From the NCBI GenBank assembly GCA_015179045.1, contig WHUZ01000030.1, positions 434,001 through 498,000 of the forward strand: a stretch of DNA of 64,000 nucleotides. Reading direction: 5' to 3'. The notes below the pieces were generated by a model. That model did not search any database and was not told the DNA's origin. It worked only from the letters and a program-made list of their open reading frames with translations. This document shows, piece by piece, positions 34,939-44,682 of the stretch (within the stretch, counting starts at the first letter, position 1; every line of letters begins with the position of its first letter). Both the position numbers and the translations under genes were made by a program. Source of the stretch: Kalaharituber pfeilii. Taxonomy: Eukaryota; Ascomycota; Pezizomycetes; Pezizales; Pezizaceae.

Positions 34939-36207
34939 CTAGGTCGCCCACGAAGACCTAGACAAGTAGTTGCTGGCCATCAGGGGAGGTTGATGTGTAT
35001 TGTTGCCAGTCGGCTGAAGTTCGACTTCGGAGCTACCGTCGTAGCTGGAGATAGCTTTGTTTGTGGAAGATTTCTTGCCTGTGTGGTATCCGTCGGAAAA
35101 GCACCATCCTGGATGGAATACGTTCAGGACTAGGACGGACACAGCGACCATTCTATCAAACAGCGACAATGTCAGCGGTCCACATCCGTAAAACGAAGAA
35201 GTTGCGCACGGCCGTTTCGTCACAGCCGCTTGAGAACACTTACACTCCCTCCAAAATGAAGAACAATGTCTGGTTAGCTATCAATGCCCCACGCCATCCT
35301 TCGGCCAACTCCACCACCCTGAAAATGCTTCTAATGAAGATACAGATTGTGCTGACACTTAATGCCACTAGAAATAATCTAAACCTCTTACTAGCCCTCA
35401 ACTTTGCATGTACTGCATCTAGCTGCGCGCCAGATTTCGCCCTCTGATATACACGCCATGCGTATTCGGCGCAAAGGCCCATAAAGAGAGTGAGGGTGAA
35501 GACTTGAAAGCCTAGGCCGGCCAGCATGATATTGGTCCCTGTTTGAGAAGACTTATTGTTGTTAGCGGCGACGGAGGCAATACCTCCACCGGCGCCTTGA
35601 AGGATTAGGGAGATAAAGTCGCATGCGACGAAGATGTAGGTGTAGCCCTTTGGAGGGATGCGAGAAATGTCCGCACCGAAAACGACTACGATACGAGAGA
35701 GGCAAAGATAGATGCCTGCGGCTAAGAAGGCAGGGGCGAGGGTGAGGCAGCAGATTTGAATTCTGTAAGCGGTAAAATTGCATTTGCATGAGCATCTTCG
35801 AGAAGTTCGTATCATTGACGGTAGGCCAACTTACAGGAAGGGGTCTGAAGCCTCCATGTCATCGTGCGCCAAAATCCTTCCAACGTATCCCACAACTTCA
35901 ACTGTACCGCCAGTGCGTCAGTATCCGAAAGGATAAGTGATTATCAATAGAGGTACGCAAGAGCAGACCCACATATGCAACCCAGAACCATAGCAGCCAT
36001 AAACGACCACGTCTTAAACGCTACACCCTGTATGAGATTCGCAATCATAGAGACACCGAATATTCCGAGGAGTATTCCATTAAGGTAGAGCGAAGGCTGG
36101 TATCCCCATGGGCTTCGGCGGGAGGGTATGCAGGCATCTTGTTCATAACCTGGCATGCACCCATTGGTGCCGTTGAGGAGGACCAAAGTGTCCGGATTGA
36201 GCTCCAT
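34939..36207 (-). CDS. RTA1-like seven-helix membrane protein (lipid-translocating exporter family)
   Basis: Four exons on the minus strand: 36207-35973, 35901-35835, 35762-35244 and 35152-34939, giving 344 residues. Each splice junction restores a family motif: VLGCI|FEVVGYVGR, DPFL|IQICCLTLAPAF and FILEGV|MVAVSVLVLN...FHPG. Donors are GTGGGT, GTAAGT and GTAAGT. Other hallmarks: GIYLCLSRIVVVFG, YIFVACDFISLILQGAGGG, FRVVELAEGW. Seven hydrophobic segments and an acidic/polar tail are as expected. The family includes yeast RTA1 and the sphingoid-base transporter RSB1; members are plasma-membrane proteins linked to lipid movement and toxicant resistance. Its own substrate is not deducible. A family-A stub lies only 31 bp upstream of the ATG. 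Confidence 0.92.
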
Positions 36208-36238
36208 AGTTGTGGATGTCTGTCTGTAGCACCTCTTG

Positions 36239-36317
36239 GTTCTTCTATATCTTAAGTATTTAATCTCGCCGTAGCTCCCAGGGCCGCGGTATGTGAGTAA
36301 TGTTTTTTTCTTTTAAA
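36239..36317 (+). mobile_element. Family-A stub next to the RTA1-like start codon
   Basis: A 79-bp insertion between exact copies of AGCACCTCTTG (36228-36238 and 36318-36328). It contains CTCGCCGTAGCTCCCAGGGC...GTGAGTAATG and a degenerate tail. It sits 31-110 bp upstream of the RTA1-like ATG, in what should be promoter or 5' leader, and points against that gene. Confidence 0.85.
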
Positions 36318-36660
36318 AGCACCTCTTGTTGCGTTGTGAGTGGGTTCAACAGGTAGCTTTGATACGCAAATTTTGGTCGTTACTTGTCAACGATTGACTA
36401 GGGAGTTGGTAGCTGGACTCGGCTCTTATATAGGAAAGCTTCTGACGTAAAACTGGTTGATGGGTGTTCTTGCATTCATTGACAGTGCGTATCAACCTAC
36501 TGCTGATATTTGTGTCACTGCTGCAATTAGCAATGCTGTGGTTGGAGAGCTAGTGTTCAAACCTGCCTCTTATACATCCTCCAGCCTCAAATCGTTCTAC
36601 AGGGTTCCCCCCACATCAACTTCTTACACATGGTGCTGGTATATTCTTCCCCTCTGTCCA

Positions 36661-36800
36661 TACTCGCTACCAGCATAAAGTTTCGCACAAGTGCGTAGTT
36701 GCAAGGACCGTGCGAGGGGTACGTCCGGCTGCAAAAATCCTTTCTACACAGACCACTCCAACTGTCGCACTTGTGCGAAACTTTATGCTGGTAGCGAGTA
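36661..36800. mobile_element. MITE with perfect 35-bp terminal inverted repeats
   Basis: The first 35 bases including TA (TACTCGCTACCAGCATAAAG..., 36661-36695) are exactly inverted at 36766-36800. The interior is 70 bp without a coding frame. Perfect arms suggest a recent insertion. Confidence 0.9.
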
Positions 36801-37128
36801 GATTTCCGGTAACAACACATAAATTTTGGAAACCTTGCCTGCGTATATGTTTCTATATCATTACGTATGCCACATGCGAGAACTGCTTTTTCCCAACCTG
36901 GATTCTTGATCCATCCCGGTCAGCATGCTAAGCCTTCCCTAAGCCCAGTCCCCGGGGCAGACTGTCAGGCAGTGTATGGAACGATTACAAAGTTAAGTTA
37001 GGAGATACTTCAGTGCGTTGCACAGATACAGTAAGCTACTATGAAGATAGAATGCTTGTCTAGATTGCTATTGCGTGGTATCTGCTGCAAATGCTTGATT
37101 GGTGAGGAACTTGTGCGACGCATCTATT

Positions 37129-37190
37129 TTTTTTTTTTTTTTTTTTTTTTTATATCATTACTCGCATGCCGCCTACGGACGGTATTAAAT
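37129..37190 (-). mobile_element. Family-A retroposon stub
   Basis: A poly(T) of about 28 nt, then TATATCATTACTCGCATGCCGCC and a degenerate hairpin. Target duplication not evident. Confidence 0.65.
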
Positions 37191-37270
37191 TGTATGATGC
37201 GGTGATGGCCTGCGTGTTCGGTGCAGCCGTAATTGGCGGAGACAGGACAGCCTTAGCGGCGAGATAATTA

Positions 37271-37905
37271 CAGGTGCTCCTGGCTATAGTGAAGGAATAA
37301 GCGAGATCATTTGTGTATGCAGCTAAATCACCCTAGCTATAGTGAAAAGAAGCACTACAGTGAAATTGAAGGAGTTTTCAGAACTATCATAATTGATTCA
37401 GCTGCAGGTAAAGTCTACTTGCTATAGTGAAATACTGGGAGGTAACCTTAGTATTGCCTTATGTAATAGGCTTAGCAGAGTGGTAATTTACTTCAAGATA
37501 TCTTAATATAAAAACAAAAAAACTTTTAGTGTATCTGACTGCTTCAATATCATAGATATTGAAAATAATACCATTAGCTTGCCATCGGGATTGAGAAATA
37601 GCTCTTCTGAGATCATTTCTGCTGGGCACTGTCCCATTTCCTGGCGGGCGTGACAGACCGCCCATTTCTCTAGAGCTTGGCATCCAAAGCGGGGTCGATG
37701 AGACATGATATTGGCAGTCTGGTAAGTAACTGAATTTGCACTTGAGATCTGAATATCATACACTGAAAATTTCCGTATTTGATAATTTTTTTCACCTCTG
37801 CCTACCTTGGATGGCAGCATATGATCCCTTACTATAGCGAAACTGGCTATAGTGAAGAAAACCGGACAGATTCTTGGCCTTCATTATAGCCGGGGTAACC
37901 TGTAT
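37271..37905. mobile_element. Two pogo-like MITE fragments
   Basis: At 37271 (after TA) CAGGTGCTCCTGGCTATAGT begins a copy matching 30058-30172 in reverse orientation; further CTATAGTGAA motifs extend to about 37430. At 37822-37902 ACTATAGCGAAACTGGCTAT...CATTATAGCCGGGGTAACCTG plus TA is another right end. The sequence between contains no supported gene. Confidence 0.6.
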
Positions 37906-38656
37906 TCCGACGGTATCGGTGGTGAGGCTCTCCATCAAATTTAGCATTGACCACAAGGGCTGTGGTACTCCATATACATGACATAGCTTACGTATGTTTC
38001 GAAGCTATCTATTTTGAGGACGCGTGGGCCAGGGTCCGCGTGCTAGTGAAACAAGCTGGTCAGTAAACCCCGGTCGATCAATCTGCGGCCATGGAGCCGT
38101 TGCCCGGTTTCAATAGACGCTGCGAGAGCAATCTGGGGATCCGGAATCCGGATAGGCGGAACTTGGCAATTGTCCAGCCTCCTGAACCTCCGAGAGCACT
38201 GCCGCGGAATAACAGGTCCATCTCTTCCCGACTACGAAGCACTGGCGGGCAAAGAAAAGTACCCCGTTTTGGAAGGGCTGAGTAATCCACACACAAATTC
38301 ATATGTGCAGATTACTCAGCCGTTCCCAATACTCACTCACTTGTATCGCTCCAATAGAATATAGGGAGATTTTGCTACCCAGGGATGCATCAGGGATGGC
38401 GCTAGGAATGCTTCTAGGGATCCATCGGGGATAGCTGCGCCACGCGCTAGAATATCATACGGAAGAAATCTTTACCCTGAGCTTGGACATTTGGGTCTGG
38501 ATCCCTGGAAACCACCTCTGTGGTATCGATCCAGTGACCTTACTCATGCGAACAACCAAAAATCAGGGAATGTCGGAGAACATTGAGTCACGATCTATGC
38601 AATTGAAAGGGACTGAACATTTCTATGGGATTCAAGCTAATATGAGAGCCTGTATA

Positions 38657-39148
38657 CCGTATTAACTCACTTAAGAGGTAAAATACAAACGCGCGCTTGC
38701 CCTGCCATGGCGAGCAGCTGCGCGGGGTCACGTGACACAAAAAAACGCGCGCTTTGGTGGTCTTGGCAAACCTCTCAGCGCCAGTGCGCGTGTATCACGC
38801 ACGGGCACCCCGAATTACCATGCTAACCTCAACACCACGGAGATTGATACTATGAAGGAAATGCGAAAAATGCAATGCGCAAATGCGCAAATGCGTCGCA
38901 GTCGCACAATGGCTATATGAGCTACATAGAGAATTAGCGAGCATCACTAGTCAAGTGTCTTTTTGGCCTGGCGGACGGTAATCTCTGCGTTTACTACCTC
39001 CGTTACAGAGTAGAGAAGCTGGAGATTAGCCGTACTTAGTAATGCCAAGATTGCACGAATAGCGCGCTAGCGCGATTAATGGCGCCTGAGTCCTGCCAAG
39101 ACCAAACTAGCGCGCGTTTGTTTTCTTGCTCTTATGTGAGTTAAACGG
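38657..39148. mobile_element. TIR element (492 bp) carrying nested insertions
   Basis: The left end CCGTATTAACTCACTTAAGA and the inverse of the right end CCGTTTAACTCACATAAGA lie next to TA. Inverted similarity continues through ACAAACGCGCGCT and GGTCTTGGCA. A family-B stub (38699-38744) sits in the left arm and a 5'-truncated L1 solo LTR (to 39007) in the middle. The surroundings (37.91-38.65 kb) contain no gene that I can support. Confidence 0.7.
38699..38744 (+). mobile_element. Family-B retroposon stub (46 bp)
   Basis: GCCCTGCCATGGCGAGCAGC...GGGGTCACGTGACACAAAAAA, between exact copies of ACGCGCGCTT (38689-38698 and 38745-38754). With the tail it is only 46 bp, the shortest insertion in the window. 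Confidence 0.9.
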
Positions 39149-39599
39149 TACTTGCACCTGTCTAGTACCAGCGCTTACTAATAAACAACTTATGCAAGTG
39201 CTCAAACAAACAATCCCTTTTCTTATTATTAATAATTAATTTTCTTAGTCTGGTTGCACCAACCTGTGCTCGTACCCAGACTCTATTGGCACGCTAAAAT
39301 AATTCGCGAAAGGAATAGAGTCTGGTGCCAAACTTCTCCGAGGTCTAGCTTACTTTTGCTCCGGTCCCGGAGCTGGTTAGCGCATGACACTAAAATAGCG
39401 CTGCATGGCGCTATTTTAGTGCAATGCTATGCAAATGATAGTCAGAATATTGAGAGATCTACTGTATCTAGACAGTATTTCTAGAAATACTTTCATATTT
39501 GCTAACATGTTTGCAACTTTAGCTAGATTTCTCAGTATAGTTTATATATTGTACCTTAATAGTACAGCCATTTTCATCTCCGATACCTATTGCTCTTCT

Positions 39600-40600
39600 C
39601 CAGAGCTTCATTTACCTGCTTTCTGCATTTGAAGCAGCCTTTATAGTATATATATAAGTTTCTGTTCCAAAAGAGCACATGTCCGGAGATGAATTATGTG
39701 AGTTGTTACTTATTAGAGTAGGTCTAAAAGATTCCTCATTCCATCTCCGGCAATCTTAGTCCTTCTTATGGCTTACTCGGAGCAGTTGTTATGAGTTCAC
39801 CGTAACTGTAGGGTGGACGGAGTAGCCTTTATATAATATAAGTTTCTGCTCCGAAAGAGCACAACTGTAATGGATGGTGGTAAATGCAGAGAGTTACCGT
39901 CCGCCAGGCGAAAAAGACACTTGACCAGCGATACTCGCTAGTCCTCTGCGTAGCTCATATACCATTCATTTTGCAACTGCGACGCCGGCGCCCGGCTGTC
40001 GCATATCGCCTATGTCGCATATGCATATACTGTATGTGTGCGCGCATCTACTGACCGCCCGCCCTACGGTTGCAGTGAATCCGTAATAACAACATGTCCG
40101 AAGATGAATATGTGAGTTGGTACTTATTAGAGTAGATACTGTAGATCTAAAAGATTCCTAATTCCATCTCCGGTAACCTTAGACCTTCTTATGGCTTACT
40201 CGGAGCAGTTGTTATGAGTTCACCGTAACCGTAGGGTAGACAGAGTAGCCTATATACAAGTTTCTGCTCCGAAAGAGCACAACATGTCCGGAGATGAACT
40301 TGTGAGTTGGTACATATTAGAGTAGGTCTAAAAGATTCCTAATTCCATCTCCGGTAACCTTAGTCCTTCTTATGGCTTACTTGGAACAGTTGTTATAGGT
40401 TCACCGTAACCGTAGGGTAGACAGAGTAGCCTATATACAAGTTTCTGCTCCGAAAGAGCACAACATGTCCGGAGATGAACTTGTGAGTTGGTACATATTA
40501 GAGTAGGTCTAAAAGATTCCTAATTCCATCTCCGGTAACCTTAGTCCTTCTTGTGGCTTACTTGGAGCAGTTGTTATAGGTTCACCGTAACCGTAGGGTG
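39600..40600. repeat. 181-bp tandem repeat, about four units, one split by a solo LTR
   Basis: The units run GTTCACCGTAACCGTAGGGT...GTTTCTGCTCCGAAAGAGCA...CATGTCCGGAGATGAA...CATCTCCGGTAACCTTAG...; the phrase GTTCACCG recurs at 40218, 40399 and 40580 (181-bp spacing). Each unit begins with the first ~35 bases of the L1 LTR, so the array seems to have captured an LTR fragment. Confidence 0.85.
39866..40088 (-). mobile_element. Solo LTR, family L1 (223 bp), nested in the 181-bp array
   Basis: A reverse-oriented copy ending CCGTAATA/TGTAATGG at its two termini. Exact 5-bp duplication ACAAC (39861-39865 and 40089-40093) interrupts AGAGCACAAC|ATGTCCGG of the tandem unit. Confidence 0.85.
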
Positions 40601-41199
40601 GCAGTGGACGGTTGGTAGATACACACGTGTATCCGAAATGCGCATATGCAATGCAGGCAATATGTGAGCCGAGTGGTAACACCATCACAGTTGCATAAAT
40701 ATGCTATAAATTCAGCTGATGGTGCCTCATTGCTTGCCATAGAGAGAGGCCTGCTATACCTGTTAAATTGTAATGAATTGGTCAGGTCGGGTCAGAGTCG
40801 GGATTCAGGGTTTAGGGTCCGGATAGCAGGCGTCAGGGCGGGTTCACAGCAGGCAGAGGCAGTCGGGCTATATGGTACAGAGAGGTAGATGTATTGAAAG
40901 CTTAATACAACTTGGGTAGAATACAAGTTGTTGCGTGAGGGTTATAGAGAGTGGGGAGGGAGGGCCTCTTTTATAGAGAGTCCTCATGGCCAAATTCCAA
41001 TCCTTCGGGCAAGCAAACAAACAAGCAAGAGAAATGCATGGAAGACTAAACAAATAAGAGAAATACATGGAAGACTAAGGAAATAACTAGAACCAGGTGG
41101 AATTGTCAGGAATTTTCAGGAACGAGCTCAGTGATATGTGTGCTGGTTGTCGGAGCTGGGAGGTCTCGGGTAAAGGGTCCACCAGGTCGGGGCATCGGG

Positions 41200-41673
41200 A
41201 AAATCTCCGGAGATGCTTTCACGTTCTCTGATGTGATTGCAACAGCCTTTAAACCAAATTTCTTAGTATGTTTCACCTATTATGCTATATTAGTATAAAT
41301 ATTTTCATCTCCGGTACATATTGCTCTTCTCCAGAGCTTCACTTACCTGATCCTCCATCAGCGATATCAACGGTGAAACGACTAGGATACTTTTACACTT
41401 CTCATATAAGAAAGCGAGCACAAAACAATATGACTTTCCATCACCAGTCTTTGTAATGCATAGCTGATCCTTGCCTTCCATCATGCGTGCAGCAACTTCC
41501 ACCTGCCATGCTAAAACTTTGAGTGGCAAGTCCCGGCTCAGGGCAGTCTGCCTAGCAACTTCACTAATTTGCATTCGTAAGTCCCCAACTTCCTTGATCT
41601 CCGATTCAACAAACAACCTTCCGGAGGAGACCTCTGCTAGTATTTCATCAATAGTATGCCCCTGTAAGGACAT
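41200..41673 (-). pseudogene. Truncated RecQ-type helicase gene
   Basis: The first exon (41673-41347) opens MSLQGHTIDEILAEVSSGRL and contains a P-loop motif ITKTGDGKSYCFVLAFLY followed by SILVVSPLISLMEDQ, motifs I and Ia of RecQ-family SF2 helicases. A GTAAGT donor follows MEDQ exactly. After an 85-nt intron the frame continues KFGLKAVAITSENVKASPEI, which still looks like RecQ. It then passes into repeat sequence without motifs II-VI, so no active helicase can be made. It lies inside the 4.5-kb TIR element, which suggests it is a remnant of the element's own gene or of a captured one. Confidence 0.7.
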
Positions 41674-41814
41674 CTCGCTATCTCTGGTACGCTTTTGCTC
41701 AGTGGTGCCGTCTTCGGAGATGATTTTGTTCCATGGTGCATTCTTCTACTATGCAGAGGTTTACACTTTGAGTACCAAGCGCCAAGACAAATGCCAAGAT
41801 CATGTTCAACTCAC

Positions 41815-42480
41815 CTCTTTACACAGTCTTTACGTATTCGCCTCCTTCAACCACGCAAACTTCCCAACAGCATAGGCTATGTTACCCAGAATAACCTCGG
41901 AGATGGTGTGTAACATCTTTAGCATATTCAAAAGTAAATGGTACCCTTAGTTTCCATCTCCGGTGTTTTCAGGTCAATTCGGAGATGAATTAGTGTATCG
42001 GTGCTTGTCACTCACCTCTTTACGTATTCGCCTCCTTCAACCACGCAAACTTCCCAACAGCATGGGAAGTGTTACTCAGAATAACCTCGGAGATGGTGTG
42101 TAATATCTTTAGCATATGTAAAAGTAAATGGTACCCTGAGTTTCCATCTCCGGTGTTTTCAGGTCAATTCGGAGATGAATTAGTGTATCGGTGCTTGTAA
42201 CTCACCTCTTTACGTACCCGCCTTCCTCAACCACGCAAACTTCCCATGCTGAACCACGCAAACTTCCCATGCTGAACCACGCAAACTTCCCATGCTGAAC
42301 CACGCAAACTTCCCATGCTGAACCACGCAAACTTCCCAACAGCATGAGAAGTGTTACCCAGAATGACCTCGGAGATGGTATGTAACATCTTTAGCATATG
42401 CAAAAGTAAATGGCACCCTTAGTTTCCATCTCCGGTGTTTTCAGGTCAATTCGGAGATGAATTAGTGTATTGGTGCTTGT
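41815..42480. repeat. ~185-bp tandem repeat, three units, with internal 23-bp expansion
   Basis: Each unit has CACCTCTTTACG, ACCACGCAAACTTCCCAACA, TAACCTCGGAGATGGTGTG, TTTCCATCTCCGGTGTTTTC and AGGTCAATTCGGAGATGAAT. In the third unit the 23-mer beginning AACCACGCAAACTTCCCATG is itself repeated five times (42228-42340). A fourth diverged unit lies at 43450-43570. Confidence 0.88.
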
Positions 42481-42674
42481 ACCGACCGCCCTGTACCGAT
42501 CACCACACGCGGGTTCACCGCAACCGTAGGGCGGGCGCACGCCGTCACACTGATATATTGAACTTTTTTTCTTTGTTTTTAACATCACGTAACAACGAGC
42601 TCAGCGATACCAACCGTCGCGTGTGCTGGTTGTCGGAGCTGGGAGGTCTCGGGTACGGGGTCGGGAATCGGTTC

Positions 42675-43017
42675 ATCACACTCTCGCACCATCATATAGA
42701 AGCTGTCGTACCTGTCAAATTCAGCTCATACTGCCACCTCTCGCACCGTCGTATAGGACCTGTCATACCGGTCAAATTCGGCTCATTCTGCCATATCTCG
42801 CACCGTCGTATAGGACCTGCCATACCGGTCAAATTTGGCTCATACTGCCACCACTCGCACCGTCGTATAGAACCTGTCATACCGGTCAAATTTGGCTCAT
42901 TCTGCCACCTCTCGTACCACCAAGGGAGGCCTTCCATACCTGTGAAATGCAGCTCATCTCCCGCCGTCGAGCAGCACCTGCCATACCTGTTAAATTGAGC
43001 TCATTCTGCCATATCGA
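42675..43017. repeat. 57-bp tandem repeat, six units, open in both directions
   Basis: Units of TCGCACCGTCGTATAGGACC - TGTCATACCGGTCAAATTCG - GCTCATTCTGCCACC. Because 57 is divisible by three, the plus strand reads as 19-residue repeats (YRTCHTGQIRLILPPLAPS) and the minus strand as another (ERWQNEPNLTGMTGPIRRC). No start, splice or promoter supports either as a gene. The last two units are diverged. Confidence 0.85.
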
Positions 43018-43784
43018 GATATAGAGTATATGTGTGTGAGGTATTGAGACCACACATCTAACTAAAATTGGTAAGCATCTGATGAGCTGCCTCATTAATA
43101 ACATTATCTGTCACTTTACGGGCATCCAGACATGCAAGCTTAAATGTTGTGTGGCATGACGGCATATGGAATTATATGAAGTAGGGACGCCGGGCCTTAC
43201 TAGCGAGGTGTTCAGATTCCCAGCAAGGTATTTAGACGCTGGGTCTACTAGCTAGAAGAATGTCAGAACGCATGAACACATAGGATGTATCCAATCATCA
43301 TGACACTACGCCCACATGTCAGGACACATTTTCGTTATTCCTGATGTGATACAGTCTTCGAAGATGCTTTTATTCCTGTTCTTCCACTATACAGAGGTTT
43401 ATGCATTGAGTAGCCTAGACAAGTCTACCTTTTAACTTGGCCTTATATTATCCAGAATGACCTCGGAGATGGTGTATAGTATCTTTATCATATATAATAA
43501 TAACTAGTGCCCTTAGTTTCTATCTCCGGTATTTTTGGAGCAATTCGGAGAGGAATTAGAATATTAGGTGCTCGTACTGAGCTATCTCTACTACTACATA
43601 TGCATAATGTGAGTGCCGCTGAGGAGCACACTAGCATCTCCGGAACATGCGCTAGCATCTCCGGCCCTCTTGGCGCCCGGAGCTGGGGAGCCCCCCATTT
43701 CGGAGAAGTTTGGCACCAGACTCTATTCCTTTCGCGAATTATTTTAGCGTGCCAATAGAGTCTGGGTACGAGAACACACCAACC

Positions 43785-44448
43785 CTCCGACCGTAACTAT
43801 AATTTTCTCATTTGTTGACATCCATTGACGGTTACAGTAGGCAGTAATTACCTAATGGTAACTTATTGCAAAGCATTGTGTTTTGCCACCAGCCTGAGGC
43901 TCATTGGCAATGGATAACATGTGTTTGTATCTAAACGTCAGTAAGTGGTTAGTCAAATATGCATATCAGTGCGGCATTCTCCAAGTCTTGGCGACTAGTA
44001 TCTATCATAATAGTTTGATTGTAGCTGCATAGTTGGGCGGATAGCACTACTGTAGGGGTACCGGAGTGCAACCAGACTAGTTATCTGTAGCACTGGTGCA
44101 CCTCTTGGCACCACTCAGTGCCTGTCTGGGTATGCGAACAAGTTGGGCAGTACCCTCTACGAGGGGTAATGCAGCCCGACTAGGGCAGTACTGAAGCCGA
44201 GCGTAGTACTAGTACCTACTTGTGCTGTACGAGTACAATCAGATGGCAGCCCTGGGCACAAGACTAGGGCGACTATAGCTTCACGATCGCTCAACTCTCC
44301 ACCACCAGCTATGAAACGCTTCATTCTCAAACATACTACTGCTTTCAAAACAGTGCTAACTTCATTTCAGTATTGCAGTGTGTTTACTGTGCAACACCAT
44401 AGACTTGGGAAGTGGTGATACTTGTAGGTGCTGCTAAGTACTGGCTGG
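43785..44448. other. Gene-free stretch
   Basis: No supported gene. Short inverted CTAGTAC/GTACTAG-type motifs occur near 44.2 kb without a clear element. Confidence 0.4.
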
Positions 44449-44453
44449 GCATG

Positions 44454-44677
44454 TGTTCCGGATTCACCGCAACCGTAGGGCGGGCGGTCGGTGGAGCCAT
44501 GCGAGCGCGCATACGATATGCGCATATGCGATGCATGTGATATGCGACAGCCGAGCGCCGGCGTCGCAGTCGCGAAATGTGCTATATGAGCTACGCAGAG
44601 GACTAGCGAGCATCACTAGTCAAGTGTCTTTTTGACCTGGCGAACAATAACTCTCTGCGTTTACCACCTCCGTTACA
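44454..44677 (+). mobile_element. Solo LTR, family L1 (224 bp)
   Basis: It starts TGTTCCGGATTCACCGCAAC and ends ACCTCCGTTACA. Exact duplication GCATG (44449-44453 and 44678-44682). Confidence 0.85.
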
Positions 44678-44682
44678 GCATG

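Larger units (their letters stand above)
39265..43777. mobile_element. 4.5-kb TIR element with RecQ-like helicase remnant
   Basis: Sequences at 39265-39350 and 43690-43777 are inverted copies: CTCGTACCCAGACTCTATTG...GCACGCTAAAATAATTCGCG...GGAATAGAGTCTGGTGCC, about 80 bp with near-perfect identity. Directly outside both ends is the same 7-mer ACCAACC (39258-39264 and 43778-43784), a likely target duplication. The inverted repeat contains its own 11-bp hairpin (CAGACTCTATT/AATAGAGTCTG). Inside: a perfect 14-bp-stem hairpin (CACTAAAATAGCGC, 39389-39422), several tandem arrays rich in CATCTCCGG/CGGAGATGA, a truncated helicase gene and a solo LTR. No transposase recognised. Superfamily uncertain; helicase-bearing Academ-type elements are one candidate. 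Confidence 0.65.

Noticed and set aside
42228..43017. CRISPR-like array
   Set aside because: Units are contiguous (23 bp and 57 bp) without unique spacers, in a eukaryotic transposon context; these are ordinary tandem repeats.
39265..43777. Helitron or Starship interpretation
   Set aside because: Inverted ends and flanking duplication argue against Helitrons, which lack both. No tyrosine recombinase is present for a Starship.
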